Shown piece after piece: positions 24,948 through 33,472 of a DNA stretch of 35,471 bases. The stretch covers positions 1-35,471 of the forward strand of contig RFNO01000039.1 in the NCBI GenBank assembly GCA_009927165.1, in the 5' to 3' direction. The stretch's first letter is position 1, and every line of letters begins with the position of its first letter. The notes under the pieces are model-generated. The model did not search any database. It saw only the letters and a list, made by a program, of their open reading frames with translations, and was not told the origin of the DNA. The translations under genes and the position numbers were made by a program. The stretch is from Pseudomonadota bacterium (lineage in GTDB: Bacteria; Bdellovibrionota; FAC87; UBA2466).

Positions 24948-27511
24948 ACTAGGATATCAGCCACGCGCATCCTGAGAAGGCGATGAAACTCTATCAGTTC
25001 ATCCAAAGTGGTTTGCGCCTCCGTATTCCAATTCCTTATCTGCAACAGGTTCTTGTCTTTTTCTCTGGTTTGGGAAATCAAACCGAAGTTTTCCATTAAT
25101 TTGAAAGCATTGGTAAAATTTTGTGTCGAAATACATTCCGGCTTAAAAGAACCATTGGATTCCACTCGCAGGACTCCCTCCCGCACCGCTTTTTGAAGAA
25201 GACTCTTGCTTTCGTGGGAGCCTGCCCCTTCTGATTTCAAGACATCGAGTACTATCAGATAACTTTCGACAATATCTCGGGTTAGTCGAATAAATAACGA
25301 TGAGTCCTGAAGTTCAAAAAAACGTTTCTGCATTCCAGCTTGGAACCGATCCTTATCGATGAGATCCCCATCTTTTCCATCGCAAAGAAAAATGAGATTG
25401 TCCCGTATTTCTTTTACAAACTGTTGAGTGGGGCTAAAGAAAAATTCAAACTTGAAAAGGTTTCTTAAAGTGAGAGCTTGTTTGATTACTTCAGCTTCAA
25501 ATTCCGAGATAGCAGTCTTCTTATGAGCAAATGCCCGGCATACCGAGAGCAAAGTGATGCTAGGAATAATAAAACAATGGATTGAATTGTTTTTATAAAA
25601 TGTCAGATTGATACGTTTTCGTGGATCTAACGAATAGGTTACTGGAATTCCTGGTTGGACCAACAGTGAGGAGTCGGCTTGGAGTCGCTTGATGAAAGTC
25701 TCAATTGCGCGTTTAAACTCTAGCTCGGAATCTCCAGCACTCAGCTCGCTCTCTGCCCAGCTAGCATATTGAGCTAACGTGTCTGCGCTCCTTAAGATAT
25801 CCTCCAGTGAAAGAAAGGGCTTTTCATGGGAAAGAAAGATGCTAGATAAAATTGCTTTGGGTGTTATTGGAGTTGAATCATTGATGCATTTACAAATGTT
25901 GAAAGCCATTTTTTGCAACAGTAACGTGGGGTCTAATCCCTGATTGGTGCCCTCTTGGTATTCCTCTTTAATGGAAATGGAAGGAGCGAATCTTACGTAG
26001 ATTTTGCCAATATTCCGCTTGAACAGTTTCCTCGACTGAATGAGGCCCTTGGCAGACTCCTTTTCTTTCTGGGCACCCGCTAATTCCTTTCCATAAGTAC
26101 CTTCTTCCAGAACTTCGTCGTATGAAATAGAGATTGGAACCAAAGCGATATCATCAACCTGCTTGTCTTCGTAAGTCTGAGCCACCATTTTAAGAAGTCC
26201 GTAGGCCGGAGGTAGCATTTTCCCCGTACGGCTTCGAGTGCCTTCAATAAAAAACTTAATGTTGATGCGATTTTTGAGAAGCCATTCCACGTATTCCTGT
26301 AAGCAGACTGCATACAGCGGCTCGCCGCGAAAGGAGCGTCTGATAAAAAATGCCCCCCCCATGCGAAGAAAGGGTCCCACCGGCCAAAAGGATAAATTTA
26401 CTCCCGCTGCGATATGGGGTGTGACGATATCCTCAACAAAAAGCACTCTGGGTACTACTAGGTAATCCAGGTGACTCCGGTGACAGGAAACAAACACAAC
26501 AGCTTTTGTCTTCATTGTCTCACGAAGCTGTTGAATTTGGTTTGGGTCCACCACAATGTCTTCAAAAAGTTTCCCAAAAAGCCAAGTGAGTACCACGTAC
26601 ATCACTTCGACAAACCTAAACTTGTAGTTGGCAGCTATCTCGGTGAGATATTGATAAGCAAGTCCCATCACCTTTTTACGATCGAGATTTTTCTCTTTTG
26701 AAATCTGATCTACGGCTTTCAGTATTTCCGGGTCCTTCATTAAGCTCTCTTTAACTGAGTAGGGAGAGAAATACCTGGGACCAAGAACCACTCGCATTTC
26801 CTGATTTACTTCAACCAAAATTTTCCGACGCATCATTCTGGCCATTCGACTGGCATCCACGCCATCCAACTCATCGCTGGGTTCAGACAGGTCTTTAGTC
26901 CGCCATGAAATCGGCGCAAGTGAGCGAACTGTGCTGTCGGTTCGCTTTCTGGCCAGGTACCAAATTTTTCCAAAAAAGTTTGGTTTTGAGCTTAAGCCAA
27001 AAAAATATTCGGTAAGCTGTCGTGCTGCTCCTCGAACATGCTTTCTCCAGCAAATAAACAAGGGAACGAAGCAAAAAGAAACATGCTGGGAATCCTGCTG
27101 TTCGCGCAAATAAAGCTGGGCAATTAACTCTTCTGTTTCAGTGGGTGTAAAAAGCTGTTTCCTCTCTCCAGGAGGACAAAAAACAAGCCTTGGCCCTTCC
27201 TGAGAAGAAAGAAAAAGGTCAGAGTAGGTTCTCTTCCAAAAAACCACTTGCAGGAAATACAGCGGTTTTGCGAAGAGAAGTATTCGCTTTCGATTGGAAA
27301 TAAGAATTGCTCCCAATCCTTGCTTCCGGCTCCAACTTGAAAGAATCAGCCATTCGATGATTCCGCCGTCGGTAAGCGCGAAAACAAGGCGGCCTTGCTG
27401 GTTGGGTTCACGAATCAGATCAATGGGAATATCAAAACTAAACCTAACAAAAATGAGATTTGAGATGGCCTGCCAAACCTTATCAATCCATTCGTAAAGT
27501 TTATTTAACAT
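24944..27511 (-). CDS. plsB: glycerol-3-phosphate 1-O-acyltransferase
   Basis: PlsB puts the first acyl chain on sn-glycerol-3-phosphate at the inner membrane. The 855 residues are a little longer than E. coli PlsB (about 807). The four acyltransferase blocks are present: HRSHLDY with H344 and D349, GGAFFIRRSFRG (about 385-396), FIEGTRSRTGK (421-431) and ALVPISISYD. A membrane-associated N-terminal region and a long C-terminal helical part flank the core. There is no ribosome site; the start codon is 12 nt after the stop of the GYF_2 protein, so translation may depend on that gene. With PlsB plus the PlsC domain at 33.5-35.3 kb, both acylation steps are represented. Confidence 0.95.
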   Translation of the reverse strand: MLNKLYEWIDKVWQAISNLIFVRFSFDIPIDLIREPNQQGRLVFALTDGGIIEWLILSSWSRKQGLGAILISNRKRILLFAKPLYFLQVVFWKRTYSDLFLSSQEGPRLVFCPPGERKQLFTPTETEELIAQLYLREQQDSQHVSFCFVPLFICWRKHVRGAARQLTEYFFGLSSKPNFFGKIWYLARKRTDSTVRSLAPISWRTKDLSEPSDELDGVDASRMARMMRRKILVEVNQEMRVVLGPRYFSPYSVKESLMKDPEILKAVDQISKEKNLDRKKVMGLAYQYLTEIAANYKFRFVEVMYVVLTWLFGKLFEDIVVDPNQIQQLRETMKTKAVVFVSCHRSHLDYLVVPRVLFVEDIVTPHIAAGVNLSFWPVGPFLRMGGAFFIRRSFRGEPLYAVCLQEYVEWLLKNRINIKFFIEGTRSRTGKMLPPAYGLLKMVAQTYEDKQVDDIALVPISISYDEVLEEGTYGKELAGAQKEKESAKGLIQSRKLFKRNIGKIYVRFAPSISIKEEYQEGTNQGLDPTLLLQKMAFNICKCINDSTPITPKAILSSIFLSHEKPFLSLEDILRSADTLAQYASWAESELSAGDSELEFKRAIETFIKRLQADSSLLVQPGIPVTYSLDPRKRINLTFYKNNSIHCFIIPSITLLSVCRAFAHKKTAISEFEAEVIKQALTLRNLFKFEFFFSPTQQFVKEIRDNLIFLCDGKDGDLIDKDRFQAGMQKRFFELQDSSLFIRLTRDIVESYLIVLDVLKSEGAGSHESKSLLQKAVREGVLRVESNGSFKPECISTQNFTNAFKLMENFGLISQTREKDKNLLQIRNWNTEAQTTLDELIEFHRLLRMRVADILV

Positions 27512-27523
27512 CGACGCTCAAGA

Positions 27524-29005
27524 TTAAAAGTCTTTATTTTCCTTGCTTGGTGAGGAATTGATTGAGCTTGGCAACTCATGCAAGCTTTTGTCAGAAAATT
27601 GTGTTTGAAATTGAGTTTCCAGGTATTGCAACATTCTCGCGGGGCTCATGACAGATGCATTATATCTTTCTCTTGCTACTTGAGCATAGCGTTGTCTCTC
27701 TCGAGTCAAGTTTGTGTCGACGAGATTCCAATGATCGTCAATTAACCAAAATACGAAGTAAATATCTCGAATGCGATCATTGCTAAGAATCACATCTCCT
27801 TGGTAGTGAGCTACAATCCGGAAATCACCGGATGTGGTTTGTTTTACTTCCACCAAAGGTCTTGTCACTAATTTCAACTGAGGGAAGTCAGTTGAAATAT
27901 GCTTCATTACGGTTTCAACAAAATAAAAGGAAAGGCGATTAAAGATATTTTGGATCCTTTGCGGGGTAGGGAGCAAATAGTAGCCATACGGATGGTTAAG
28001 GGCTGGAAAAGTTTTTTCAAAAAGTCTGATACGCTCAGTTGCTAATTCATAGTTTTTCATTGAGTTGAGAAGCAATTGAATATCAGCCAGAAGAAAATCA
28101 GCACTTTCTTTACTTTGAGTTTGTTGAAAAGCGAGAAACAGTGATGTTTCAGCTTGAGGATAAAGGGAGGGTTCTTGGAGAAAAAAACGGGCAGCTTCTC
28201 CTGGTTTTTTTACTTTTAAAAGCAAATCTCCCGCTTTCTGGTATTGATGGTCCTGTCGGTAGTTATCGATGAGAGCTCGAAGCGCCTCAACGCCTACTTC
28301 ATCATTGGGGTTATGGGTAAGGAGGTCATTTAAAGCGATGATGGAAGGGGCTGGTTGAAGCAGTATTTCGCTAAGAGCTTTTGTCAGTTTTATTTTTCTT
28401 TCAGAAAGTACTTCCTCTTTAGTAGCTATTTTCGCAATCGGTTTGACAGCTTCGGGAGGTTTTCCCAAGAAAAGAAAAGCTAGGGAAATAAGCGAGAGAG
28501 CAACAAAAATCCCAACCATGAGAAGTGCGCGGCTCTTTATGGGGCCTTTTTTAACAATCTCAGTTACTGTTAATGGAGCACTATCGAATCGTCCCTCTTC
28601 TTTTGTAAATACCGGCTTTAAGTCAGAGCCCGGGATTGCAAAAGAAGCAAAGATGATATCTTCTTTGATGGGCGGTATTGCTTCCTCTGGCGCTGGAGAA
28701 GAATCTGGTGGAGGTATGTTTTCCATCTCAAATGAGCTGGGCGACAACTCACTAGAGCTGACTGGGGGCTGGGTTGTTAAAGGAGCATCTGACAGACCAG
28801 AGTGCTTACTTAAAAAACTTTGGAAGTCTTTGATGGATTCAATCGATTGCCAAGTAGCCTGGCCGTCCCACCAAATAAGGCTTTGAGTTGAAATTAAGCC
28901 TTTCTGAAGCTTGTCCGCGATATCCTGTCCAGAAAAAGGGCCTGATTGCTCTCCTTCTATGACCAGAAAATAGGATTGATTATCATTAGAATCCAGGAAG
29001 CTCAT
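27524..29005 (-). CDS. membrane protein with N-terminal GYF_2-like domain
   Basis: The 493-residue protein starts with a GYF_2 (DUF4339)-like domain (about residues 10-65: GEQSGPFSGQDIADKL and LIWWDGQATWQS). Next come a Pro/Ser-rich linker, one membrane helix (about 160-180, LLMVGIFVALSLISLAFLFLG) and a helical, TPR-like region (about 200-330). A C-terminal alpha/beta domain ends the protein. GYF_2 domains are thought to bind proline-rich peptides. The role here is unknown. It precedes plsB by 12 nt, suggesting an envelope or lipid link. It lacks a ribosome site, and a TG-TATACT element lies 7 nt before its ATG. Confidence 0.75.
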   Translation of the reverse strand: MSFLDSNDNQSYFLVIEGEQSGPFSGQDIADKLQKGLISTQSLIWWDGQATWQSIESIKDFQSFLSKHSGLSDAPLTTQPPVSSSELSPSSFEMENIPPPDSSPAPEEAIPPIKEDIIFASFAIPGSDLKPVFTKEEGRFDSAPLTVTEIVKKGPIKSRALLMVGIFVALSLISLAFLFLGKPPEAVKPIAKIATKEEVLSERKIKLTKALSEILLQPAPSIIALNDLLTHNPNDEVGVEALRALIDNYRQDHQYQKAGDLLLKVKKPGEAARFFLQEPSLYPQAETSLFLAFQQTQSKESADFLLADIQLLLNSMKNYELATERIRLFEKTFPALNHPYGYYLLPTPQRIQNIFNRLSFYFVETVMKHISTDFPQLKLVTRPLVEVKQTTSGDFRIVAHYQGDVILSNDRIRDIYFVFWLIDDHWNLVDTNLTRERQRYAQVARERYNASVMSPARMLQYLETQFQTQFSDKSLHELPSSINSSPSKENKDF

Positions 29006-29012
29006 TTATTTA

Positions 29013-29021
29013 AGTATATCA
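29013..29021 (-). promoter_or_regulatory. extended -10, likely leaderless promoter
   Basis: On the minus strand TGATATACT is an extended -10 (TATACT, 5 of 6) that ends 7 nt before the start codon at 29005. Transcription would begin at or next to the ATG, and no ribosome site is present. It would separate expression of the GYF_2/plsB pair from the upstream gene. Confidence 0.5.
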
Positions 29022-29028
29022 CTGAGCA

Positions 29029-30231
29029 TTAATCATTTGCCGAAAGTTCACGCCCAAAAACCCGCCGGCGCGCAGCGTCTAATTGCTTGCGTCGGTATTC
29101 CTCGTGGTTGCTTTTCCCAAACACACTGTCTGCGTAGGCTTTTACATCCATAACCTGAACTTCGTACGGAAAAAATCCAAAATCATGAGTGGGGGGAGTG
29201 CTAGGAAAAAGCTCCTGAAGTAATTGCGAACCTCCGGGAATACTCTCGAAATGCGACTGAATAGCTTGATAGATTTTATTTTGGGGATTAGGGACCCGAA
29301 CGAGCTCTCTGCAAGTGAATTGGATTGCTCGATAGTGTTCACTGGAATGAGGATTGAGTAAACTTCGTCCAAGTCTCTTTGTTCCAATTCGGCTTTCTAA
29401 ACGAGCGATCATTTTTTTTACGTAAGGTTGAGTCTCAGTTGTTTTCTTCAAGTGTGTTGAAATCCGTTCCAATTCAAATTTTAAGCGTTGAATATCAATT
29501 AACCGATTTCTGGATCTAGCCGGCCGAATATTCGGTAAACTAATGATGTTCTTTTCGATAAGAAGAGTGACGGCTCGAAGGGCTTCCAGTTTGGTTTCAG
29601 TAACGAGGCGAATCCCGACTCGGTCGTAAATTTCCTCAACTACGCTCTCGGCTTTGTGAAGTAGTTTGATCATTTCACGAGACTTATCTTTTCGCTCCTT
29701 CTTCTTGAAAAATAAAAGCTTGATACCTTCTTCCCCTTCTACTCCTCGTCCCAACGAAGTGACGCCAGTATTAGGATCCACGTGGAGACATTTATCCAGC
29801 CTAGCCAAAACCTGGGTCTGCATTTGCTGGAAAAATTTATGTCGGGGGTCATAGTAAAGGTGAATAAGACCGTGCATGATTCGTAAGATTGCACAGCAAA
29901 AACGTTGTTCTACACTTCCCAACTCACCGGAGGCCATCAACAGAAGCCTACGGATGTCTTTGACCGCATCTCGGCTTCGTAAATGCTCGGGAACCCGGGG
30001 ATACTCAGGATCCGTGAGGGTTTTTTCCAAAAACTGGACGGCTTCATCAAAGAAATCCCAAAGAATGGTGAGATCGCTCTTATTGGTGGGATCGAACCCA
30101 TAGGCTAGAACAAACGAAGTGGCTTCCTCCATGGTTCTCAGTTTTAGACGCGGCACATCAAGAACTGATGTGCCATCGAGCGGAACTTTTAAAGTTGACC
30201 ATGGAAAATCTAAATTTGGAATAGCCGTCAT
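29029..30231 (-). CDS. TIGR04552-like protein with RelA/SpoT-like landmarks
   Basis: From memory this 400-residue protein resembles the deltaproteobacterial family TIGR04552, function unknown. It has no membrane segment. Landmarks match a RelA/SpoT (RSH) synthetase domain in order: a basic helix KKKERKDKSREMIKLLHK (about 176-193) where RSH has the ATP-binding stretch; EEIYDRVGIRLVTET (about 199-213) where RSH has D-x-x-G-x-R; HYRAIQF (about 299) where RSH has GYxSLH; and YEVQVMD (356-362) where RSH has (I/E)EVQIRT; then HEEYR near 376. The catalytic-type Glu (E357) and the Asp (D203) are retained, but RT is replaced by MD. Nucleotide binding or alarmone chemistry is inference. The start has no ribosome site and sits in a 12-bp palindrome. 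Confidence 0.75.
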   Translation of the reverse strand: MTAIPNLDFPWSTLKVPLDGTSVLDVPRLKLRTMEEATSFVLAYGFDPTNKSDLTILWDFFDEAVQFLEKTLTDPEYPRVPEHLRSRDAVKDIRRLLLMASGELGSVEQRFCCAILRIMHGLIHLYYDPRHKFFQQMQTQVLARLDKCLHVDPNTGVTSLGRGVEGEEGIKLLFFKKKERKDKSREMIKLLHKAESVVEEIYDRVGIRLVTETKLEALRAVTLLIEKNIISLPNIRPARSRNRLIDIQRLKFELERISTHLKKTTETQPYVKKMIARLESRIGTKRLGRSLLNPHSSEHYRAIQFTCRELVRVPNPQNKIYQAIQSHFESIPGGSQLLQELFPSTPPTHDFGFFPYEVQVMDVKAYADSVFGKSNHEEYRRKQLDAARRRVFGRELSAND

Positions 30232-30236
30232 GACGG
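30225..30236. repeat. 12-bp perfect palindrome over a start codon
   Basis: CCGTCATGACGG is centred on the ATG of the TIGR04552-like gene. It could be an operator or occlude the start codon in RNA. No second copy was noticed in the window. Confidence 0.4.
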
Positions 30237-30240
30237 GGGA

Positions 30241-30269
30241 AAGATAACATAGGCTCCCCGTGACTCCAA
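30241..30269 (-). promoter_or_regulatory. possible leaderless promoter of the TIGR04552-like gene
   Basis: On the minus strand TTGGAG (30269-30264) and TATCTT (30246-30241) are 17 bp apart. The -10 ends 9 nt before the ATG, so the leader would be about 3 nt. The hexamers are weak (3 and 4 of 6), so this is less secure than the others. Confidence 0.3.
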
Positions 30270-30289
30270 ACAGGGAGCTCAGTTATAAG
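30260..30289 (+). promoter_or_regulatory. promoter of tRNA-Ser
   Basis: GTGACT (30260-30265) and TATAAG (30284-30289), 18 bp apart, would start transcription near 30296, about 9 nt before the mature tRNA. The element overlaps the divergent minus-strand promoter of the TIGR04552-like gene. Confidence 0.45.
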
Positions 30290-30304
30290 AGGGGGGTCAG
30301 TTCA

Positions 30305-30397
<93 letters not shown>

Positions 30398-30399
30398 TT

Positions 30400-31008
30400 T
30401 TAAATTCGTAGTGCCGTGACCGGCTTAAAACAGAAATAAAAGCAGAGTAAGGCTGCCATTTCTAGCAAGTGGTAAAGCGCATTGTGATCAAAGTAGTGAG
30501 GATCAATTCCGATCTTTCTTTGCTGAAAAATTGAAGCCACCAGAGTGGTCAGTCCCGCGATAACTCCCCACCGAGCTTGAGTGTTTGGATGCTTCCAATA
30601 GGATTTTGCGTTGGTAAAGATGAAAAGAGTTAGCGGAAGAAGATAAAAGATTACTGCCACCCAGAATCGGTGATCGATAAAAGATACATAGAAAATGAAA
30701 GCCAGCCAGAGGACCAATGAAATTTTTATAGAACCCGTTAAAAAATGCCAAAGACAGACTGCCGTTCCTCCGATACCGGCGAGAGTACAGATCCAAATCA
30801 AAAAACCGGACGCTGTAGAAGTTTTTAGTGGAAAAAAACCATGGTAAGTGCCACCCAAGAACGCCGAAATAGCAACGGATAAAAAAAATAAAAATGAAAA
30901 AAGCGCACCTTTGTTGTTTTTTGAAAGAACGGCAAAACAAAGGCATTCAGTGCCCACTAAATAATCAGTCAATACTACATCTAGGTCGAGAACAGTCACT
31001 TGAATCAA
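30400..31008 (-). CDS. multi-pass membrane protein, DUF6962-like
   Basis: The 202-residue protein has about six or seven membrane helices. The opening VLTDYLVGTECLCFAV resembles the TDYLL start I recall for DUF6962. A helix contains GGTYHGFF, and the last helix is preceded by HYFDHNALYHLLEM, giving an H-x3-H pattern plus a further His. These His positions recall the CREST hydrolase superfamily (ceramidase/PAQR type), but that is an impression. The start codon is TTG within TTGA, overlapping the stop of the GDPD gene by 4 nt. It is the last gene of a three-gene operon. Confidence 0.75.
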   Translation of the reverse strand: MIQVTVLDLDVVLTDYLVGTECLCFAVLSKNNKGALFSFLFFLSVAISAFLGGTYHGFFPLKTSTASGFLIWICTLAGIGGTAVCLWHFLTGSIKISLVLWLAFIFYVSFIDHRFWVAVIFYLLPLTLFIFTNAKSYWKHPNTQARWGVIAGLTTLVASIFQQRKIGIDPHYFDHNALYHLLEMAALLCFYFCFKPVTALRI

Positions 31009-31910
31009 GATTCCTTATTGAGTTTATCTGCAAGCAGAGGTTCATCCGTGATTACGCCGAAAGGTTTTCTCTTCAAACAGTTTTTGATTTCGGCTTCACT
31101 TTCAGGAGTCCAAAGAAAAATGGGATAGCCTAACTGTTGTAAATGGGTGATCGTTTCTGTTGCTACTTCGTGATTCACACTTAACAAATCCGGCTTTATG
31201 AATTTTCGAATGGCCCGACGAAAGGTTTCGTTTCGAAGAAAGAAGGGCAAAGTAACTAAATCCCCGGCTTTGATTTCTTTAAGAAGTGCCGGATTCCAAT
31301 TAGTGTCCATAAAAATAAAAACAGTTCTGATTTGAGGGTCGAGGCGCTTTAAACGATAGAGAACGAGTGGATTAAATGATGAAAAGAAAACTTGTTCATG
31401 GGCCTTATATTTTTGGACTAAAGCGACTGCTTTCTCTTCCATTCCCGTCGATGCAGCCCCAGGCACTTTTAGTTCGATCATAAGGATCCCTTTCCCTTGG
31501 GTTAAGTGAAGTGCCTCTTCAAAGGTTCCCGGGAAGCTATTCCTGAACCCCTTGCCAAATTTTTCAGCCAAATCGAGTTGCTTTAACTCCGCTAGCGTTT
31601 TTTCTTTCACTCGACCTGTTCCATTGGTAAGTCGGTCCACACTGAGATCGTGAAAAATGACTAATTCCCCGTCTTTGGTCTGCTGGCCGTCCATATCCAC
31701 TCCGGCCATTTTGGCTTCCATGGCAAGGCGTATCCCATCCATGCTGTTGTCGGGTGCACCATTACCAAAACCCCGATGGGAAAAAATCAGTGTCGGATCA
31801 CTATGGGAACCAGAAATCAAACCTCGATACGGAGGATCATAGAAGAAAAGATAGCCACCAATAACAAAAATCAGAGCGAGCATTACTAAAAGCCAATTGC
31901 GTAGTTTCAT
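31005..31910 (-). CDS. membrane-anchored glycerophosphodiester phosphodiesterase
   Basis: It hydrolyses glycerophosphodiesters from deacylated phospholipids to glycerol-3-phosphate and an alcohol. The 301 residues begin with a membrane anchor (about 6-24). The GDPD core contains H45-R46 in FSHRGFG, TKDGELVIFHD with H87, and MIELK with E146. The usual E-x-D metal pair is atypical: the segment reads AGVDMDGQQTKDG, so D72-M-D74 stands where most members have Glu-x-Asp and the loop is about three residues shorter. Activity is therefore likely but not certain. ATGA joins it to the upstream oxidase gene. It may recycle head groups for the acyltransferases nearby. Confidence 0.88.
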   Translation of the reverse strand: MKLRNWLLVMLALIFVIGGYLFFYDPPYRGLISGSHSDPTLIFSHRGFGNGAPDNSMDGIRLAMEAKMAGVDMDGQQTKDGELVIFHDLSVDRLTNGTGRVKEKTLAELKQLDLAEKFGKGFRNSFPGTFEEALHLTQGKGILMIELKVPGAASTGMEEKAVALVQKYKAHEQVFFSSFNPLVLYRLKRLDPQIRTVFIFMDTNWNPALLKEIKAGDLVTLPFFLRNETFRRAIRKFIKPDLLSVNHEVATETITHLQQLGYPIFLWTPESEAEIKNCLKRKPFGVITDEPLLADKLNKES

Positions 31911-33388
31911 GGTTGGGCCACTTCTTTGTAGTGTTCATAAAAAAGACTTGTGAATGTTTCTTTAGGGTCCCACTTGAGTTTTGCTCGAAAAACAGCAGAT
32001 GCTCTCGGGTACGCTCGACTCAATTGCTGTACAGTGGGATAAAGTTGATACGTGAGATAGTAAGATCCTTCATATTTGATCGCCGAATCCACTAATTTCT
32101 GTGTGGTGAGGCGTGCTTTTTCCTGTTCTGAATCGGAAAGACCGACATTACTCATTTGAATAATAGCAAAGCAATTCTCTTTGGGACAATAAGCAAGGTC
32201 CACTTCATCGTTTGCTTTTACGTATCGAATAGTAGAACTGATGACATTCATCCCACTCCCCAAAAGAATCTGCCGAAATTCCTCCATAAAAGGTACAAAG
32301 TGTCTGGTGGGAACATAATATTCTTGAATAATGTCCGTTTGTTTTTCCGAAAAATAATCCAGAAATTTAAGGGGAGTGGCAGGGGGGCGCATTGCGTTGT
32401 TTCTGGAAGTGATAACTGTTTTTCCTGGGCTAGACTCGAACCCTTTTTGCAGTTTCCATCTCAAGTTTTTTCCCCACTGAAATGTCCTTGAGAGATTAAA
32501 AAGGAATCGATCACGGGAAACATGCTCTTCTTGTCCCAACGGGATGACTTCCGCTGGAACACCTGCGTGCTTGTTCCATTGGGTCAATACAATTTCTTGC
32601 ATAAAAGTGTCACTGGCAATGGAAGGGCGTGCTAACAGGAGCGAGACGTTAGGGTTTTTCTTGATATAGCTTTCAAATTCCGTGGGGAAGTCCCGATAAT
32701 CGACAATCTTTGCAGTTCTTTCCAGTACATCGTTGTCAGTTACTTCCAAAGTGACGTCTACGATGACTCCAAATAAGCCATAGCCCCCAACAACCAGCCG
32801 AAATAGTTCAGGTTGGCTTTGGCGACTGACATCGAGAATATCCCCTTTGGCAGTCAGGAATCGAAAGGACCGAACTGTTTCAACTATAGAAGTTTTTTCC
32901 AAATCTCGCCCATGCGCATTGGCACTTAAAGTACCCCCCACAGTAAAAATATATGACGACTGCATGACCTTGATCGCAAGTCCCAAAGGGTTGAGAGCTT
33001 GTTGAATCTCGTCCCACGTGGCCCCACTCTCTACACGAATAGTTTTGTTTTTGGGATTAATTTCCAGAATCCGATTAAACGATCTCATGGCCAGCACGAT
33101 GCTGCCCTTTGAGTAGACCTGGCCGCCTTGGCTGTGACGGCTCCCGGCAATTGAAATTTTCTTTCCGGACTTATTTGCTTCCCGTACGATTTGTTGGAGT
33201 TGTTCCGTGCTGGTTACACTTACCACTTGCTCGACAATCTGGGGATTTAGTCGAGAGACGTCAGTGAAAAAGTTATTTGTTCCATGATTCGAAAGGCTCT
33301 TTGGCGGAAGTGCGAAGGAGCCAATAAAAATAATTGATCCCAGGAAGAGGAAGAGGCTGGTTAGAAGGAGCAGCTTTTTAATTTGCAT
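31907..33388 (-). CDS. FAD-linked oxidase (PCMH / aldonolactone-oxidase type)
   Basis: The 493-residue protein has an N-terminal membrane helix (about 5-25) and an FAD-binding PCMH domain (about 55-230). This domain contains KKISIAGSRHSQGGQ, whose His is where aldonolactone oxidases bind FAD covalently, VESGATWDEIQQAL, GGTLSANAHGRD and GGYGLFGVIVDV. The C-terminal half resembles a sugar-acid or lactone oxidase cap only loosely. Substrate is unknown. It heads an operon with GDPD and the membrane protein, each overlapping by 4 nt. There is no ribosome site; a TG-AATAAT element lies 8 nt before the ATG. Confidence 0.87.
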   Translation of the reverse strand: MQIKKLLLLTSLFLFLGSIIFIGSFALPPKSLSNHGTNNFFTDVSRLNPQIVEQVVSVTSTEQLQQIVREANKSGKKISIAGSRHSQGGQVYSKGSIVLAMRSFNRILEINPKNKTIRVESGATWDEIQQALNPLGLAIKVMQSSYIFTVGGTLSANAHGRDLEKTSIVETVRSFRFLTAKGDILDVSRQSQPELFRLVVGGYGLFGVIVDVTLEVTDNDVLERTAKIVDYRDFPTEFESYIKKNPNVSLLLARPSIASDTFMQEIVLTQWNKHAGVPAEVIPLGQEEHVSRDRFLFNLSRTFQWGKNLRWKLQKGFESSPGKTVITSRNNAMRPPATPLKFLDYFSEKQTDIIQEYYVPTRHFVPFMEEFRQILLGSGMNVISSTIRYVKANDEVDLAYCPKENCFAIIQMSNVGLSDSEQEKARLTTQKLVDSAIKYEGSYYLTYQLYPTVQQLSRAYPRASAVFRAKLKWDPKETFTSLFYEHYKEVAQP

Positions 33389-33396
33389 AAGGGATG

Positions 33397-33405
33397 ATTA
33401 TTTCA
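33397..33405 (-). promoter_or_regulatory. extended -10, likely leaderless promoter of the FAD-oxidase operon
   Basis: On the minus strand TGAAATAAT is an extended -10 (AATAAT, 5 of 6) that ends 8 nt before the start codon at 33388. No ribosome site is visible. Confidence 0.45.
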
Positions 33406-33434
33406 CGAACAAAAAGACTGGAAAATCAAAATGT

Positions 33435-33464
33435 TTGTGACAAAAAGCAGCACTGAAATATAAA
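33435..33464 (+). promoter_or_regulatory. likely leaderless promoter of the MFS-PlsC gene
   Basis: TTGTGA (33435-33440) and TATAAA (33459-33464) are 18 bp apart. The -10 ends 8 nt before the ATG at 33473, placing the transcript start within 2 nt of the start codon. No ribosome site is present. Confidence 0.5.
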
Positions 33465-33472
33465 GTTATCCT

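Noticed and set aside
28443-28886. Open frame of 147 codons opposite the GYF_2 gene
   Set aside because: It is a shadow of the minus-strand coding sequence with no recognisable domain or ribosome site.
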